Positions 8,849 through 16,178 of a DNA stretch of 64,000 nucleotides are shown piece by piece. Source of the DNA: Propioniciclava flava (GTDB taxonomy: Bacteria > Actinomycetota > Actinomycetes > Propionibacteriales > Propionibacteriaceae). Position numbers and translations under genes: made by a program. Position 1 is the first letter of the stretch, and each line of letters opens with the position of its first letter. Below the pieces are notes generated by a model. It did not search any database, had not been told where the DNA came from, and saw only the letters and a list, made by a program, of their open reading frames with translations. The stretch is from the NCBI RefSeq assembly GCF_004126535.1, contig NZ_PPCV01000006.1:165948-229947 (forward strand), written 5' to 3'.

Positions 8849-9651
8849 CGCGGTACCGGCTTGACGTGTCCTACGACGGTGCCGACTTTCACGGTTGGGC
8901 CGTCCAGGACGGGTTACGCACCGTTCAAGGCACCCTCCAGGAGTGGATCACACGGATCCTGCGTCTCCCCGAGATGGCCGAACTCACGGTGGCAGGACGC
9001 ACGGACGCCGGGGTTCATGCCCGCGGCCAGGTGGCACACGTCGACCTCGCCGAACCCGGACTCGGCGCTGAACTCCAGCGCCGTCTGGCGCGCGTGTTGC
9101 CTGCCGACCTGGTCGTGCACCGCGTCACACCAGCCCCACCGGGATTCGATGCCCGGTTCTCGGCCGTGTGGCGGCGCTATGTTTTCGCGTTGCGCGATGA
9201 CGTGGGCGACCCCCTGTTGCGCGGCATTCAGGTCCGGGTCGCGGGCCCCCTCGATGTTGCTGCGATGGACGCTGCCGCGCGCTCCCTTGTGGGCCTGCAC
9301 GATTTTGCGGCCTTCTGCAAGCGCCGCGAAGGTGCCACCACGATCCGCGAGATCTTGGACGCCCAGGTAAGTCGCACCCCTACCGGCGTCATCGAGGTCA
9401 CGTTGCGCGCCGATGCCTTCTGCCATTCCATGGTGCGTTCGGTTGTCGGAGCCCTCGTCGCGGTCGGCCAAGGCCGCCGCACACCCGATTGGATCGGTGA
9501 CCTTTTGGTGTTGCCCCAGCGGTGCGGGGACATCGCCGTGATGCCGCCCCACGGCCTGGTCTTGGATGAGGTCGGCTATCCGCCCGACGCCGAATTGGGG
9601 GCTAGGCAGTTGGAGGCGCGGGCGCGCCGCGATCGAGAGGAACTCAGGTGA
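8842..9651 (+). CDS. truA: tRNA pseudouridine(38-40) synthase
   Basis: Isomerises uridines 38-40 of the tRNA anticodon arm. The catalytic aspartate lies in AGRTDAGVHARGQ (Asp55 from the ATG at 8842). The CHSMVRSVVGALVAVG motif and other TruA blocks are intact, and the 269-residue length is normal. Either the ATG at 8842 or the adjacent GTG at 8845 could be the start; both overlap the end of trmB. The gene ends with a GTGA overlap onto the following methyltransferase gene. Confidence 0.95.
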   Translation: MVTRYRLDVSYDGADFHGWAVQDGLRTVQGTLQEWITRILRLPEMAELTVAGRTDAGVHARGQVAHVDLAEPGLGAELQRRLARVLPADLVVHRVTPAPPGFDARFSAVWRRYVFALRDDVGDPLLRGIQVRVAGPLDVAAMDAAARSLVGLHDFAAFCKRREGATTIREILDAQVSRTPTGVIEVTLRADAFCHSMVRSVVGALVAVGQGRRTPDWIGDLLVLPQRCGDIAVMPPHGLVLDEVGYPPDAELGARQLEARARRDREELR

Positions 9652-10259
9652 CCCATTACTTCGAAACCCCCAGCGGGGACGAGCATCGGCGCACCATCAC
9701 GGCGCGGTTCTGGGACACCGAGTGGACGTTCACGACGGCGTCCGGCGTGTTTTCCCATGATGGGCTCGACCTCGGCACGGCCGTGTTGTTGCGGAGCCAT
9801 ACTCCTCGCCCCGAGTCGCGTCGCCTCTTGGATCTGGGCGCCGGGTATGGCGTCGTGGCGGTCGCTTTGGCCAGCGCTAACCCCGCCGCGCACGTCGACG
9901 CTGTCGACGTCAACGAGCGGGCTGTGGCCTTAACCACGACGAACGCGCGCACGCACGGGGTCAGCGAACGGATCCGCGCCTGCACCCCCGAGCAGGTGGA
10001 TCCGGCCGTGCAGTATGACGAGATCTGGTCCAACCCTCCCATTCGCATCGGGAAGCAGGCGTTGCACGAGTTGCTCCTCACCTGGCTGCCTCGGTTGGCT
10101 CCCGGGGGGATCGCCCGCATCGTGGTGGGGCGCAACCTGGGCGCCGATTCCCTGCAGCGCTGGTTGATCGATCAGGGCTTTCGCTGCGATCGAACCGCCT
10201 CCGCGAAGGGGTTCCGCGTCTTTGAAATCGCGCCAGCCGAGCAGACATCCCAGCCCTGA
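9648..10259 (+). CDS. Class I SAM-dependent methyltransferase, RsmC-like
   Basis: The 203-residue product carries the SAM-binding loop DLGAGYGVVAVALA near residue 62 and NPPIRIGK near residue 128. N-P-P-[IF]-[HR]-x-G is the hallmark of rRNA guanine-N2 methyltransferases (RsmC/RlmG, MTS domain). It corresponds to the single catalytic domain of RsmC, whose E. coli form has a second, inactive N-terminal half. The substrate is therefore probably rRNA but is not proven. The GTG start overlaps the truA stop (GTGA), making a three-gene RNA-modification unit. Confidence 0.85.
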   Translation: MTHYFETPSGDEHRRTITARFWDTEWTFTTASGVFSHDGLDLGTAVLLRSHTPRPESRRLLDLGAGYGVVAVALASANPAAHVDAVDVNERAVALTTTNARTHGVSERIRACTPEQVDPAVQYDEIWSNPPIRIGKQALHELLLTWLPRLAPGGIARIVVGRNLGADSLQRWLIDQGFRCDRTASAKGFRVFEIAPAEQTSQP

Positions 10260-10330
10260 CACACCCTGCCCCCGCACCCAGCGGACGGGGCAACGTCACG
10301 CGTGTGTGTGGAATCCCACATTTTTCCCTC

Positions 10331-10359
10331 TTGGATTCGGCTACGTCCGCCCCTAGGGT
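10331..10359 (+). promoter_or_regulatory. Promoter for the csbD-like gene
   Basis: TTGGAT (10331-10336) and TAGGGT (10354-10359) with a 17-nt spacer; the start would be near 10366. Confidence 0.6.
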
Positions 10360-10410
10360 GGGGCGAACACCAAAGGCGGCAACAGAAGGGCCGCCAGTTA
10401 GGGGGTTCGT

Positions 10411-10659
10411 ATGGGTATCGGCGACAAGATCTCTAACAAGGCTGAGGAACTCGGCGGCAAGATCGAGCGGGCGGTCGGTGATCTCACCGACAACGAAGAG
10501 CTCGAGGCCAAGGGCGCGGCGAAGGAAGCCGCGGCAAAGGCCAAGCAGGCCGGTGAACAGGTGAAGGACGCCGCGAAGGGTGTCGTCGACGACGTCAAGG
10601 ACGCCGCGAAGGGTGTCGTCGACGACGTCAAGGACGCCGTCAACGACGCGACGAAGTAA
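10411..10659 (+). CDS. CsbD-like stress protein
   Basis: A highly charged 82-residue protein, mostly Ala, Lys, Asp and Glu, with the CsbD-like opening MGIGDKISNKAEELGGKIE and no membrane segment. Members are abundant stress-induced proteins of unknown mechanism, predicted to be helical or disordered. A perfect 33-bp tandem duplication (10567-10632) doubles the 11-residue unit DAAKGVVDDVK, and a third partial unit follows, giving a regular amphipathic C-terminal helix. A strong AGGGGG ribosome-binding site lies 5 nt before the ATG. The gene has its own promoter and terminator, so it is monocistronic. Confidence 0.85.
   Translation: MGIGDKISNKAEELGGKIERAVGDLTDNEELEAKGAAKEAAAKAKQAGEQVKDAAKGVVDDVKDAAKGVVDDVKDAVNDATK
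10567..10632 (+). repeat. Perfect 33-bp tandem repeat inside the csbD-like gene
   Basis: Two identical 33-bp copies (10567-10599 and 10600-10632), each encoding DAAKGVVDDVK. The length is a multiple of three and keeps the frame. Confidence 0.95.
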
Positions 10660-10693
10660 GGCATCTCACCTTCTTCTCAGCACCAACATCGAT

Positions 10694-10733
10694 CACAGCG
10701 GGGTGCGGGCTTCAGGGCTCGCACCCCGCTGTG
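10694..10733 (+). terminator. Hairpin terminator after the csbD-like gene
   Basis: 14-bp perfect stem (10694-10707 with 10720-10733) and a 12-nt loop. The U-run is poor (CTGCTGT follows). It directly precedes the riboswitch. Confidence 0.6.
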
Positions 10734-10740
10734 CTGCTGT

Positions 10741-10845
10741 AGCCTGGGAGGGACCCACGTGGGGGAACCGGGTGCAAGTCCCGGGCTGACCCGCAACCGT
10801 GATGCGCTTGTCGCTACAGCCGGAGCACCTGTGTGAGCCAGAACA
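10741..10845 (+). promoter_or_regulatory. Cobalamin riboswitch
   Basis: The conserved B12-element blocks are in order: GGGGGAACCGGGTGCAAGTC with its CCGGG partner, GCTGACCCGCAACCGTGA, and later the AGCCGGAGCACC box near 10818-10829. In this family adenosyl- or methylcobalamin binding represses the downstream gene. The expression platform (10846-10935) shows CCTC at 10902-10905 able to pair with GAGG at 10920-10923, next to the ATG at 10936, and no U-tract. That points to control of translation initiation. The regulated unit is the five-gene capture/import operon that follows. Confidence 0.9.
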
Positions 10846-10935
10846 AGCAACGACCCGTCGAGGAGCGCGGGCGGCGACCACGACATCATCCCCGTTGAAC
10901 GGCCTCCGCGTGACTCAGTGAGGAACTCGATCCGG

Positions 10936-11973
10936 ATGATTCTGCGACGCTCCACCGTGGTGGCATGGCTCGCCACCGTACTCGCGCTGTTGGTCGGGCT
11001 GGCAGTGCCCGCCCAGGCCGCCGACCTCGGCGCTGCACAGCGGGCCACCGCATGGATGGGCCAGCAGAGCATCGACGATCCGGGCAAGGTCGCCGACGCT
11101 CTCATCGCGTTGGCCGCAAGCAACGATCCCACCCAGGCGCCCGTCGTTGACCGCCTCACCACCACGTTGAAGGACAAGGGCGCCGCCTACGCTGCGGGCG
11201 CCCCGGAGGCTGCAGCCAAGGTGGCCGTTGCTCTGGAAGCCGTCGGAGCCGACCCGCGTACCGCGCTGGGCACCGACCTGATCGCCGCCGTCAAGAATGG
11301 CATCGCCTCCGATGGCAGCTTCGGTAGCTACCCTGGCCCGTTCGCGAGCGGTCTCGCGGCGGTGGCCCTGACACGCGCCGACGAGGACGTCCCCGCAGCG
11401 TTGGGCACCAACCTCCTCACCTTTCAAGGCAAGGACGGCGGGTTCAGCTATCAGGCCGGGCAGCCCTCCGACGCCGACTCCACTGCGCTCGCCCTCCAAG
11501 CACTGACGGCGCTGGGCGATGACGCCTCCATCCGCAAGGCCGTGGCCTGGGCAGACCAGAACATCCAGCCGGACGGCTCCTACGCGGGTTACAACCCGGT
11601 CAACTCGACAGCGGTCATGGCTTCTGCGCTCGCGGCCACGGGGAAGAACGTGGACGCCTCGGTCATTTATCTCACCTCCCAGCAGCAGGCTGACGGCTCC
11701 TTCTTGAACGCGGGTACACCCGACGTTTTGGCCACGGCGCAGGCGGCCTTGGGGTTGTCGGGTGTCTCCTACCTGGACGCCACCTGGTCGGGGAGTCCCG
11801 CCGCTAGCGGCACCCCCTCCCCCGCTGGGTCCTCGACGGCCACGCCCGCCGCAGTCCCGGCCACGCCGGCGGCTGGCTGGCTGGATCCCAGCGCCTGGTT
11901 GGGCAGCGCGGCAGCCCTGGTGGTCGTGGTGGGTGCCGTGGTAGTCGGACTGCGCCGCCCCTCTCGTCGATGA
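10936..11973 (+). CDS. Secreted, membrane-anchored alpha/alpha-toroid (prenyltransferase-like repeat) protein; candidate corrinoid-capture protein
   Basis: The 345-residue product has a signal peptide ending VPAQA-AD (residues 1 to about 28), then helical repeats. Each repeat carries a turn like those of squalene/terpene cyclases and prenyltransferases: SDGSFGSYPG, KDGGFSYQAG, PDGSYAGYN and ADGSFLNAG. A Ser/Thr/Pro-rich linker follows, then a single membrane helix (ALVVVVGAVVVGL) and the tail RRPSRR. Catalytic DxDD or Zn-binding prenyltransferase motifs are not seen. The same fold forms the B12-binding barrel of mammalian intrinsic factor and transcobalamin. With the riboswitch directly upstream and an ECF importer downstream, an extracellular corrinoid-binding role is a reasonable inference. 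The ATG at 10936 has AGGAA upstream; an in-frame GTG at 10918 has no such site. Confidence 0.8.
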   Translation: MILRRSTVVAWLATVLALLVGLAVPAQAADLGAAQRATAWMGQQSIDDPGKVADALIALAASNDPTQAPVVDRLTTTLKDKGAAYAAGAPEAAAKVAVALEAVGADPRTALGTDLIAAVKNGIASDGSFGSYPGPFASGLAAVALTRADEDVPAALGTNLLTFQGKDGGFSYQAGQPSDADSTALALQALTALGDDASIRKAVAWADQNIQPDGSYAGYNPVNSTAVMASALAATGKNVDASVIYLTSQQQADGSFLNAGTPDVLATAQAALGLSGVSYLDATWSGSPAASGTPSPAGSSTATPAAVPATPAAGWLDPSAWLGSAAALVVVVGAVVVGLRRPSRR

Positions 11974-12587
11974 AGCGGGGGCGCATCGGCGCCGCCCTTG
12001 CCGCCGCGCTCCTGGTGTCGGGGGCTGCGGCAACCCCCGTTGCGGCCGCGCCCGAGTCGGACGCCACTTCCTGTGCGGGGGTCTGGGTCGTCGTGGAGGG
12101 GGACCGTGCTGGCTGCGCGGCAGCGTTCTCCTCAGGCCAAGAAGCCCTCGTCTCGGCTGGGTTCACCACCCAGGACTCCTCCCCCGGGTTGCTGTGCCGC
12201 ATCGATGAGGTGCCCGCCGTCTGCACCGTCAAGCCGAGCGCCTACTGGTCTTACTGGCAAGCCACTCGCGATGCGGCGGGAGGTTTCGGCCCCTGGACGT
12301 ACTCATCGCTGGGGTATGCCAACTCCCGTCCGCAGGCGGGCAACGCTGAGGGATGGGTCTTTGGCGACGGCTCGCAGCCACCAGCACCCCTGACTCCTGC
12401 GGCGGCCGCGCAGCTCTCCGCCAGCTCGACGCCGCTCTCACCCGTTGTGCCCTCGACCCCGTCAGCACCGGCGTCCGCGGCGCCCGCCGGGAGCAGTGAT
12501 GGGACCGGTGCCGCCATCACGGGCGGCATCGTGCTCGTCGCCGTGGCCATCACCGTCGTCGTCCTCGTACGGCGCCGCCGCGCATGA
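11970..12587 (+). CDS. Small secreted Cys-containing membrane-anchored protein, possibly transcobalamin C-terminal-like
   Basis: The 205-residue product has a signal peptide (MKRGRIGAALAAALLVSG to about AAA), a roughly 100-residue extracellular domain with four cysteines (SCAGV, AGCAA, LLCRI, AVCTV) and a Trp/Tyr-rich block (AYWSYWQATRD, FGPWTYSSLG, AEGWVFGDG). A Pro/Ser/Ala linker, a membrane helix and the tail VRRRRA follow. The size, the paired Cys and the YWSYW and GW blocks recall the transcobalamin-like C-terminal domain (DUF4430). I cannot confirm that by eye. It overlaps both neighbours by ATGA and probably works with the toroid protein as the second half of a two-part capture module. 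Confidence 0.75.
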   Translation: MKRGRIGAALAAALLVSGAAATPVAAAPESDATSCAGVWVVVEGDRAGCAAAFSSGQEALVSAGFTTQDSSPGLLCRIDEVPAVCTVKPSAYWSYWQATRDAAGGFGPWTYSSLGYANSRPQAGNAEGWVFGDGSQPPAPLTPAAAAQLSASSTPLSPVVPSTPSAPASAAPAGSSDGTGAAITGGIVLVAVAITVVVLVRRRRA

Positions 12588-13687
12588 CGCCCGTACACCC
12601 CTGGGCCTGGTGGGCGTGGGCGCTCGGCTTGGCCGCGGCCCTGTCCATGACGACCAATCCCCTGCAGATCGTCTTGATCGTGTTGGCCGTGTGCGCGGTC
12701 GTCCTCCTGCGCCGTAGCGATGCCCCCTGGGCACGCTCACTGCGGATCTACGCCGTCTTGGCCGCCTTCATCATCGCCATGCGGCTCTTCTTCTTCATCG
12801 TGATGGGGTCTGGAGGCGGCACCACCGTCTTGTTCACGCTCCCACAGATCGAGCTACCGTCATGGGCCGCTGGCATTCGCTTGGGTGGGCCGGTCAGCGC
12901 GGAGGGCCTGGTGTTCACCCTCTACGACGCAGGTCGTCTCGCGGCGATGCTCCTGTGTCTGGGTGCCGCCAACGCGCTGGCCAATCCCAAGCGCGCTTTA
13001 CGTAGTGTTCCCGCAGCCCTCTATGAGGCTTCGGTTGCGGTCGTCATCGCGTTGTCGGTGGCTCCGCAACTGGTGGAATCGGTGCAGCGGGTTCGTCGTG
13101 CCCGACGGTTGCGCGGGGGTGCTGCTCGTGGTTGGAACGCCGTGACGGCGGTCGTGATTCCTGTGCTGGCCGACGCGATCGACCGCTCGCTGAGCCTGGC
13201 CGCAGGCATGGAGGCGCGCGGTTTCGGTCGTACCCGCGATCAACGTCCGCCCTCCCCTGCGCTCACGGGAGGCCTGCTGGCGGCCATGCTCGCGGCCACT
13301 CTCGGCGCGTTCCTCCTCCTGGGTTCGGCCTCCCCGCCGCTGGGGGGAGCCCTGCTCGTCCTCGGTGTGGCCGGGACCGTGTGGGGATTACGCGTCGGAG
13401 GGCGCCGGCTTTCGGTCACCCGCTATCGGCCGGATCCTTGGACGGCGCGCGACTCCCTCTTGGCCGCCTCCGGGTGCGCCGCAGCGGCCACCATGGCGCT
13501 CGTCGGCACAGGTGAGTGGCCGACCCTGTACGCGGCCTTCCACCCTGCTACCTCGCCCCTGACCTGGCCGACACTGCACCCCCTCATGCTGGTCGTGGCG
13601 GGGCTCGCCGTGGCCCCGCTGGCCCTCACTCGCGCGCCCCTGCCCGCAACGACCCATCCCGGCCACCTGGGTGAGGCGGCCGCATGA
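12584..13687 (+). CDS. ECF transporter transmembrane component EcfT
   Basis: CbiQ/EcfT-family scaffold that couples ATP hydrolysis to the substrate-binding S subunit. The diagnostic cytoplasmic coupling region is present: RRARRLRGG near residue 170 and AAGMEARGFGRTR near residue 207, the latter being the second Ala-Arg-Gly motif. The 367 residues contain about eight hydrophobic segments, with a C-terminal part longer than in minimal EcfT proteins. ATGA overlaps join it to the secreted protein before it and to the ATPase after it, implying coupled synthesis of importer and capture proteins. Confidence 0.88.
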   Translation: MTPVHPWAWWAWALGLAAALSMTTNPLQIVLIVLAVCAVVLLRRSDAPWARSLRIYAVLAAFIIAMRLFFFIVMGSGGGTTVLFTLPQIELPSWAAGIRLGGPVSAEGLVFTLYDAGRLAAMLLCLGAANALANPKRALRSVPAALYEASVAVVIALSVAPQLVESVQRVRRARRLRGGAARGWNAVTAVVIPVLADAIDRSLSLAAGMEARGFGRTRDQRPPSPALTGGLLAAMLAATLGAFLLLGSASPPLGGALLVLGVAGTVWGLRVGGRRLSVTRYRPDPWTARDSLLAASGCAAAATMALVGTGEWPTLYAAFHPATSPLTWPTLHPLMLVVAGLAVAPLALTRAPLPATTHPGHLGEAAA

Positions 13688-15270
13688 TTACCTTCGAGGA
13701 CGTCACCCTCACCTATCCGGGAGCATCCGAGCCCACCCTGCGCGAGGTCAGCTTCACCGTGGAGGAAGGTGACTTGGCCGTCGTGGTGGGGCGGACGGGA
13801 ACCGGGAAGTCGACCCTGCTGGGAGCGATCAACGGCCTGGTGCCCCACTTCACCGGAGGCACGCTGGCGGGCGATGTTCGCGTCGCTGGGCGTTCCACCG
13901 CGCACAACCGTCCCCGTGACCTGGCCGACGTCGTGGGCTGGGTCGGACAAGACCCTCGGGCCGGATTCGTCACCGACACCGTCGAGGAGGAGATCGCCTA
14001 CGGCATGGAGCAGTTGGGTCTGCGGCCCGCGGCGATGCGTAAGCGTGTCGAGGAAACCCTCGACCTCATGGGAATCGCGGCCCTGCGTCGGCGTCCGCTG
14101 GCCGACCTGTCGGGCGGGCAACAGCAGCGCGTGGCGATCGCCGCCGTGTTGGCAGCGCAGCCGCGCGTGCTGGTCCTCGACGAGCCAACGTCGGCGCTGG
14201 ATCCCACTGCCGCCCAGGACGTCTTGAGCGCGTTGACGTCACTCGTGCATGAGGTGGGACTGACCGTCGTGCTGGCCGAGCATCGCCTCGAGCGGGTCCT
14301 GCACCAGGCCGACACGCTCCTCTGGTTGCCACAGGACACGCACGGCGTGGTCGTCGGGCCGCCCTCGCGCCTCCTCCTGACGTGCGATGTGCGCCCTCCG
14401 CTGGCACAACTGGCGCGAGCGCTGCACTGGGACGCCGTCCCCGCCTCCGTCCGCGATGCTCGCCGCCGGGTGCAGCGGGAGCATCTCAGGGTGACGGCGC
14501 CAGCAGTCGTGCCGTTGAGCACCGCCCCAGCTCGGGTGTCCGTGCGCGACCTCACGATCTCCTACGGGTCACTCACCGCAGTCAACCGCCTCAGTCTCGA
14601 TCTTCGTCCCGGCGAAGTGACCGCGCTCATGGGGCGCAACGGCGCCGGAAAGTCGTCATTGTTGTGGGCGCTTCAAGGGGGGCTCCCCAGCACAGGCTCG
14701 GTCAGCGTCGATGGGCGGGACCCCCGCACCCTGTCGGCGCCTCAGGCCCGTCGCCTGGTGAGCCTTGTCCCGCAGACGGCGACCGACTTGCTCTACCTTC
14801 CCACCGTGGCAGCAGAGCTGGCTCAAGCCGACCGCGAGACCGGCAGCCAGCCCGGAACCGCGGCGGAGATTCTGTCGTCCCTGGGATCACGGCTGCCACC
14901 GCAGGCCGATCCCCGTGACCTGTCCGAGGGGCAGCGGCTCAGTTTGGTCCTCGCACTCCAGTTGTGCGCCGAACCGGGAGTGATTCTGCTCGACGAGCCG
15001 ACGCGCGGCCTGGACTACGCCATGAAGGATCACCTGAGCAGGACCGTGTCCCGTCTGGCACACGAGGGTCACGTCGTGGTCGTCAGCACCCATGACGTTG
15101 AGTTCGCCGCCGCCAGTCAGCGCACCCTCGTGATGGCGGACGGCGACGTCATCGCGGACGGACCCACCCGCGAGGTGCTGACCAGTAGCCCGGCTTTCGC
15201 ACCCCAGACCACCAAGGTCTTCTCCCCCACGGCCGTTCTGGTCCCGGACGAGGTAAGGGGGGCCCGATGA
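13684..15270 (+). CDS. ECF transporter ATPase, two ATP-binding domains fused
   Basis: A single 528-residue chain replaces the usual EcfA1/EcfA2 pair. Domain 1 (about 1-230): Walker A GRTGTGKST at 36-44, signature LSGGQQQR near 142, Walker B VLVLDEPTSALD. Domain 2 (about 280-510): Walker A GRNGAGKSS near 315-323, Walker B VILLDEPTRGLD, and a switch His in STHD. The second signature reads DLSEGQRLS, with Glu in place of the second Gly position, so the two composite ATP sites may not be equivalent. Such fusions are common in actinobacterial ECF systems. It is joined by ATGA overlaps on both sides. Confidence 0.92.
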   Translation: MITFEDVTLTYPGASEPTLREVSFTVEEGDLAVVVGRTGTGKSTLLGAINGLVPHFTGGTLAGDVRVAGRSTAHNRPRDLADVVGWVGQDPRAGFVTDTVEEEIAYGMEQLGLRPAAMRKRVEETLDLMGIAALRRRPLADLSGGQQQRVAIAAVLAAQPRVLVLDEPTSALDPTAAQDVLSALTSLVHEVGLTVVLAEHRLERVLHQADTLLWLPQDTHGVVVGPPSRLLLTCDVRPPLAQLARALHWDAVPASVRDARRRVQREHLRVTAPAVVPLSTAPARVSVRDLTISYGSLTAVNRLSLDLRPGEVTALMGRNGAGKSSLLWALQGGLPSTGSVSVDGRDPRTLSAPQARRLVSLVPQTATDLLYLPTVAAELAQADRETGSQPGTAAEILSSLGSRLPPQADPRDLSEGQRLSLVLALQLCAEPGVILLDEPTRGLDYAMKDHLSRTVSRLAHEGHVVVVSTHDVEFAAASQRTLVMADGDVIADGPTREVLTSSPAFAPQTTKVFSPTAVLVPDEVRGAR

Positions 15271-16082
15271 GCCTGGCCACCCGATCCTCATCCACCACGC
15301 GAACGATCAGCGCAGGCACGTCGGCGCCCCGGACTCAGGCGCGCACCGCGTTGCTCCTCGTCGTCGCCGCGGCGGCAGGGCTGGCCGCTTTCACGTGGCC
15401 TTTGGTCTGGACGCCGGGCTCTGCGGTCAGTCCGCTGCAGGCGCCGCTGATCTTCGCGCTGGTCCTTCCGCTGATCCTGGCCGTGGTCGTCTCCGACCTG
15501 ACCGGTCACGGGATGGATGTGAAGGGGCTGGCCATGCTCGGCGTGCTGGCAGCCGTCGGGGCGATCTTGCGTCCGTTGGGCACCGGGACGGCAGGGATGG
15601 AACCGGTCTTCTTTCTCCTCATCCTTGGCGGGCGGGCCTTCGGGCCTTCCTTCGGGTTCGCTCAAGGGGCGATCACCTTGTTCGCGTCATCGTTGCTGAC
15701 AGCGGGCGTCGGGCCGTGGCTGCCCTATCAGATGATCGCGGCTGGGTTTGTGGGGCTGGGCGCGGGGCTGCTGCCGCGGGCGCGCGGAGGGTGCGAGATC
15801 GCCTTGCTGGCGTGCTGGGGATTCGTCTCGGCCTTCGCCTACGGCTGGCTGATGGACTTCGCGTTTTGGCCTTTCGGGCTGGGGACCTCAACACAGTTCT
15901 CCTTCGATCCGGCGGCTGGTCCCTGGCGCAACCTGCACGTGTTCGTCCTCTACAACATGGTCACCTCGATGGGGTGGAATCTTGGCCGCGCCCTCACCAG
16001 CGTGGTGCTGATCGTGCTCCTGGGGCCAGGACTGCTGCACATCCTCAGGCGCGCCGCGCGCCGCGCCGCATTCGCCAATTGA
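15267..16082 (+). CDS. ECF transporter substrate-binding (S) component, probable corrinoid specificity
   Basis: The 271-residue membrane protein has about six hydrophobic segments after a polar 30-residue N-terminus. It contains the small-residue patterns typical of S components (LGGRAFGPSFGFAQGAITLF, a GPWLPYQMIAAG segment, GLGAGLLP). It is not CbiM, ThiT, BioY or RibU by any motif I can recognise. Its place behind a cobalamin riboswitch and two secreted proteins suggests cobalamin, cobinamide or another corrinoid as substrate; the sequence alone does not prove this. It is the last gene of the operon, and no clear terminator follows before the sodA promoter. Confidence 0.8.
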   Translation: MSLATRSSSTTRTISAGTSAPRTQARTALLLVVAAAAGLAAFTWPLVWTPGSAVSPLQAPLIFALVLPLILAVVVSDLTGHGMDVKGLAMLGVLAAVGAILRPLGTGTAGMEPVFFLLILGGRAFGPSFGFAQGAITLFASSLLTAGVGPWLPYQMIAAGFVGLGAGLLPRARGGCEIALLACWGFVSAFAYGWLMDFAFWPFGLGTSTQFSFDPAAGPWRNLHVFVLYNMVTSMGWNLGRALTSVVLIVLLGPGLLHILRRAARRAAFAN

Positions 16083-16095
16083 CCAGGCGCGGGGG

Positions 16096-16123
16096 TTGTC
16101 TTGTCCGCGCTCGGTAATAGGGT
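16096..16123 (+). promoter_or_regulatory. Promoter for sodA
   Basis: TTGTCT (16096-16101) and TAGGGT (16118-16123), spacer 16 nt; transcription would start near 16130, about 50 nt before the ATG. Confidence 0.5.
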
Positions 16124-16178
16124 GGAGCGCGAACGGGCCTGGTGCCCCCTGACCCGCAGATGAGAGGAAGATCCATCG

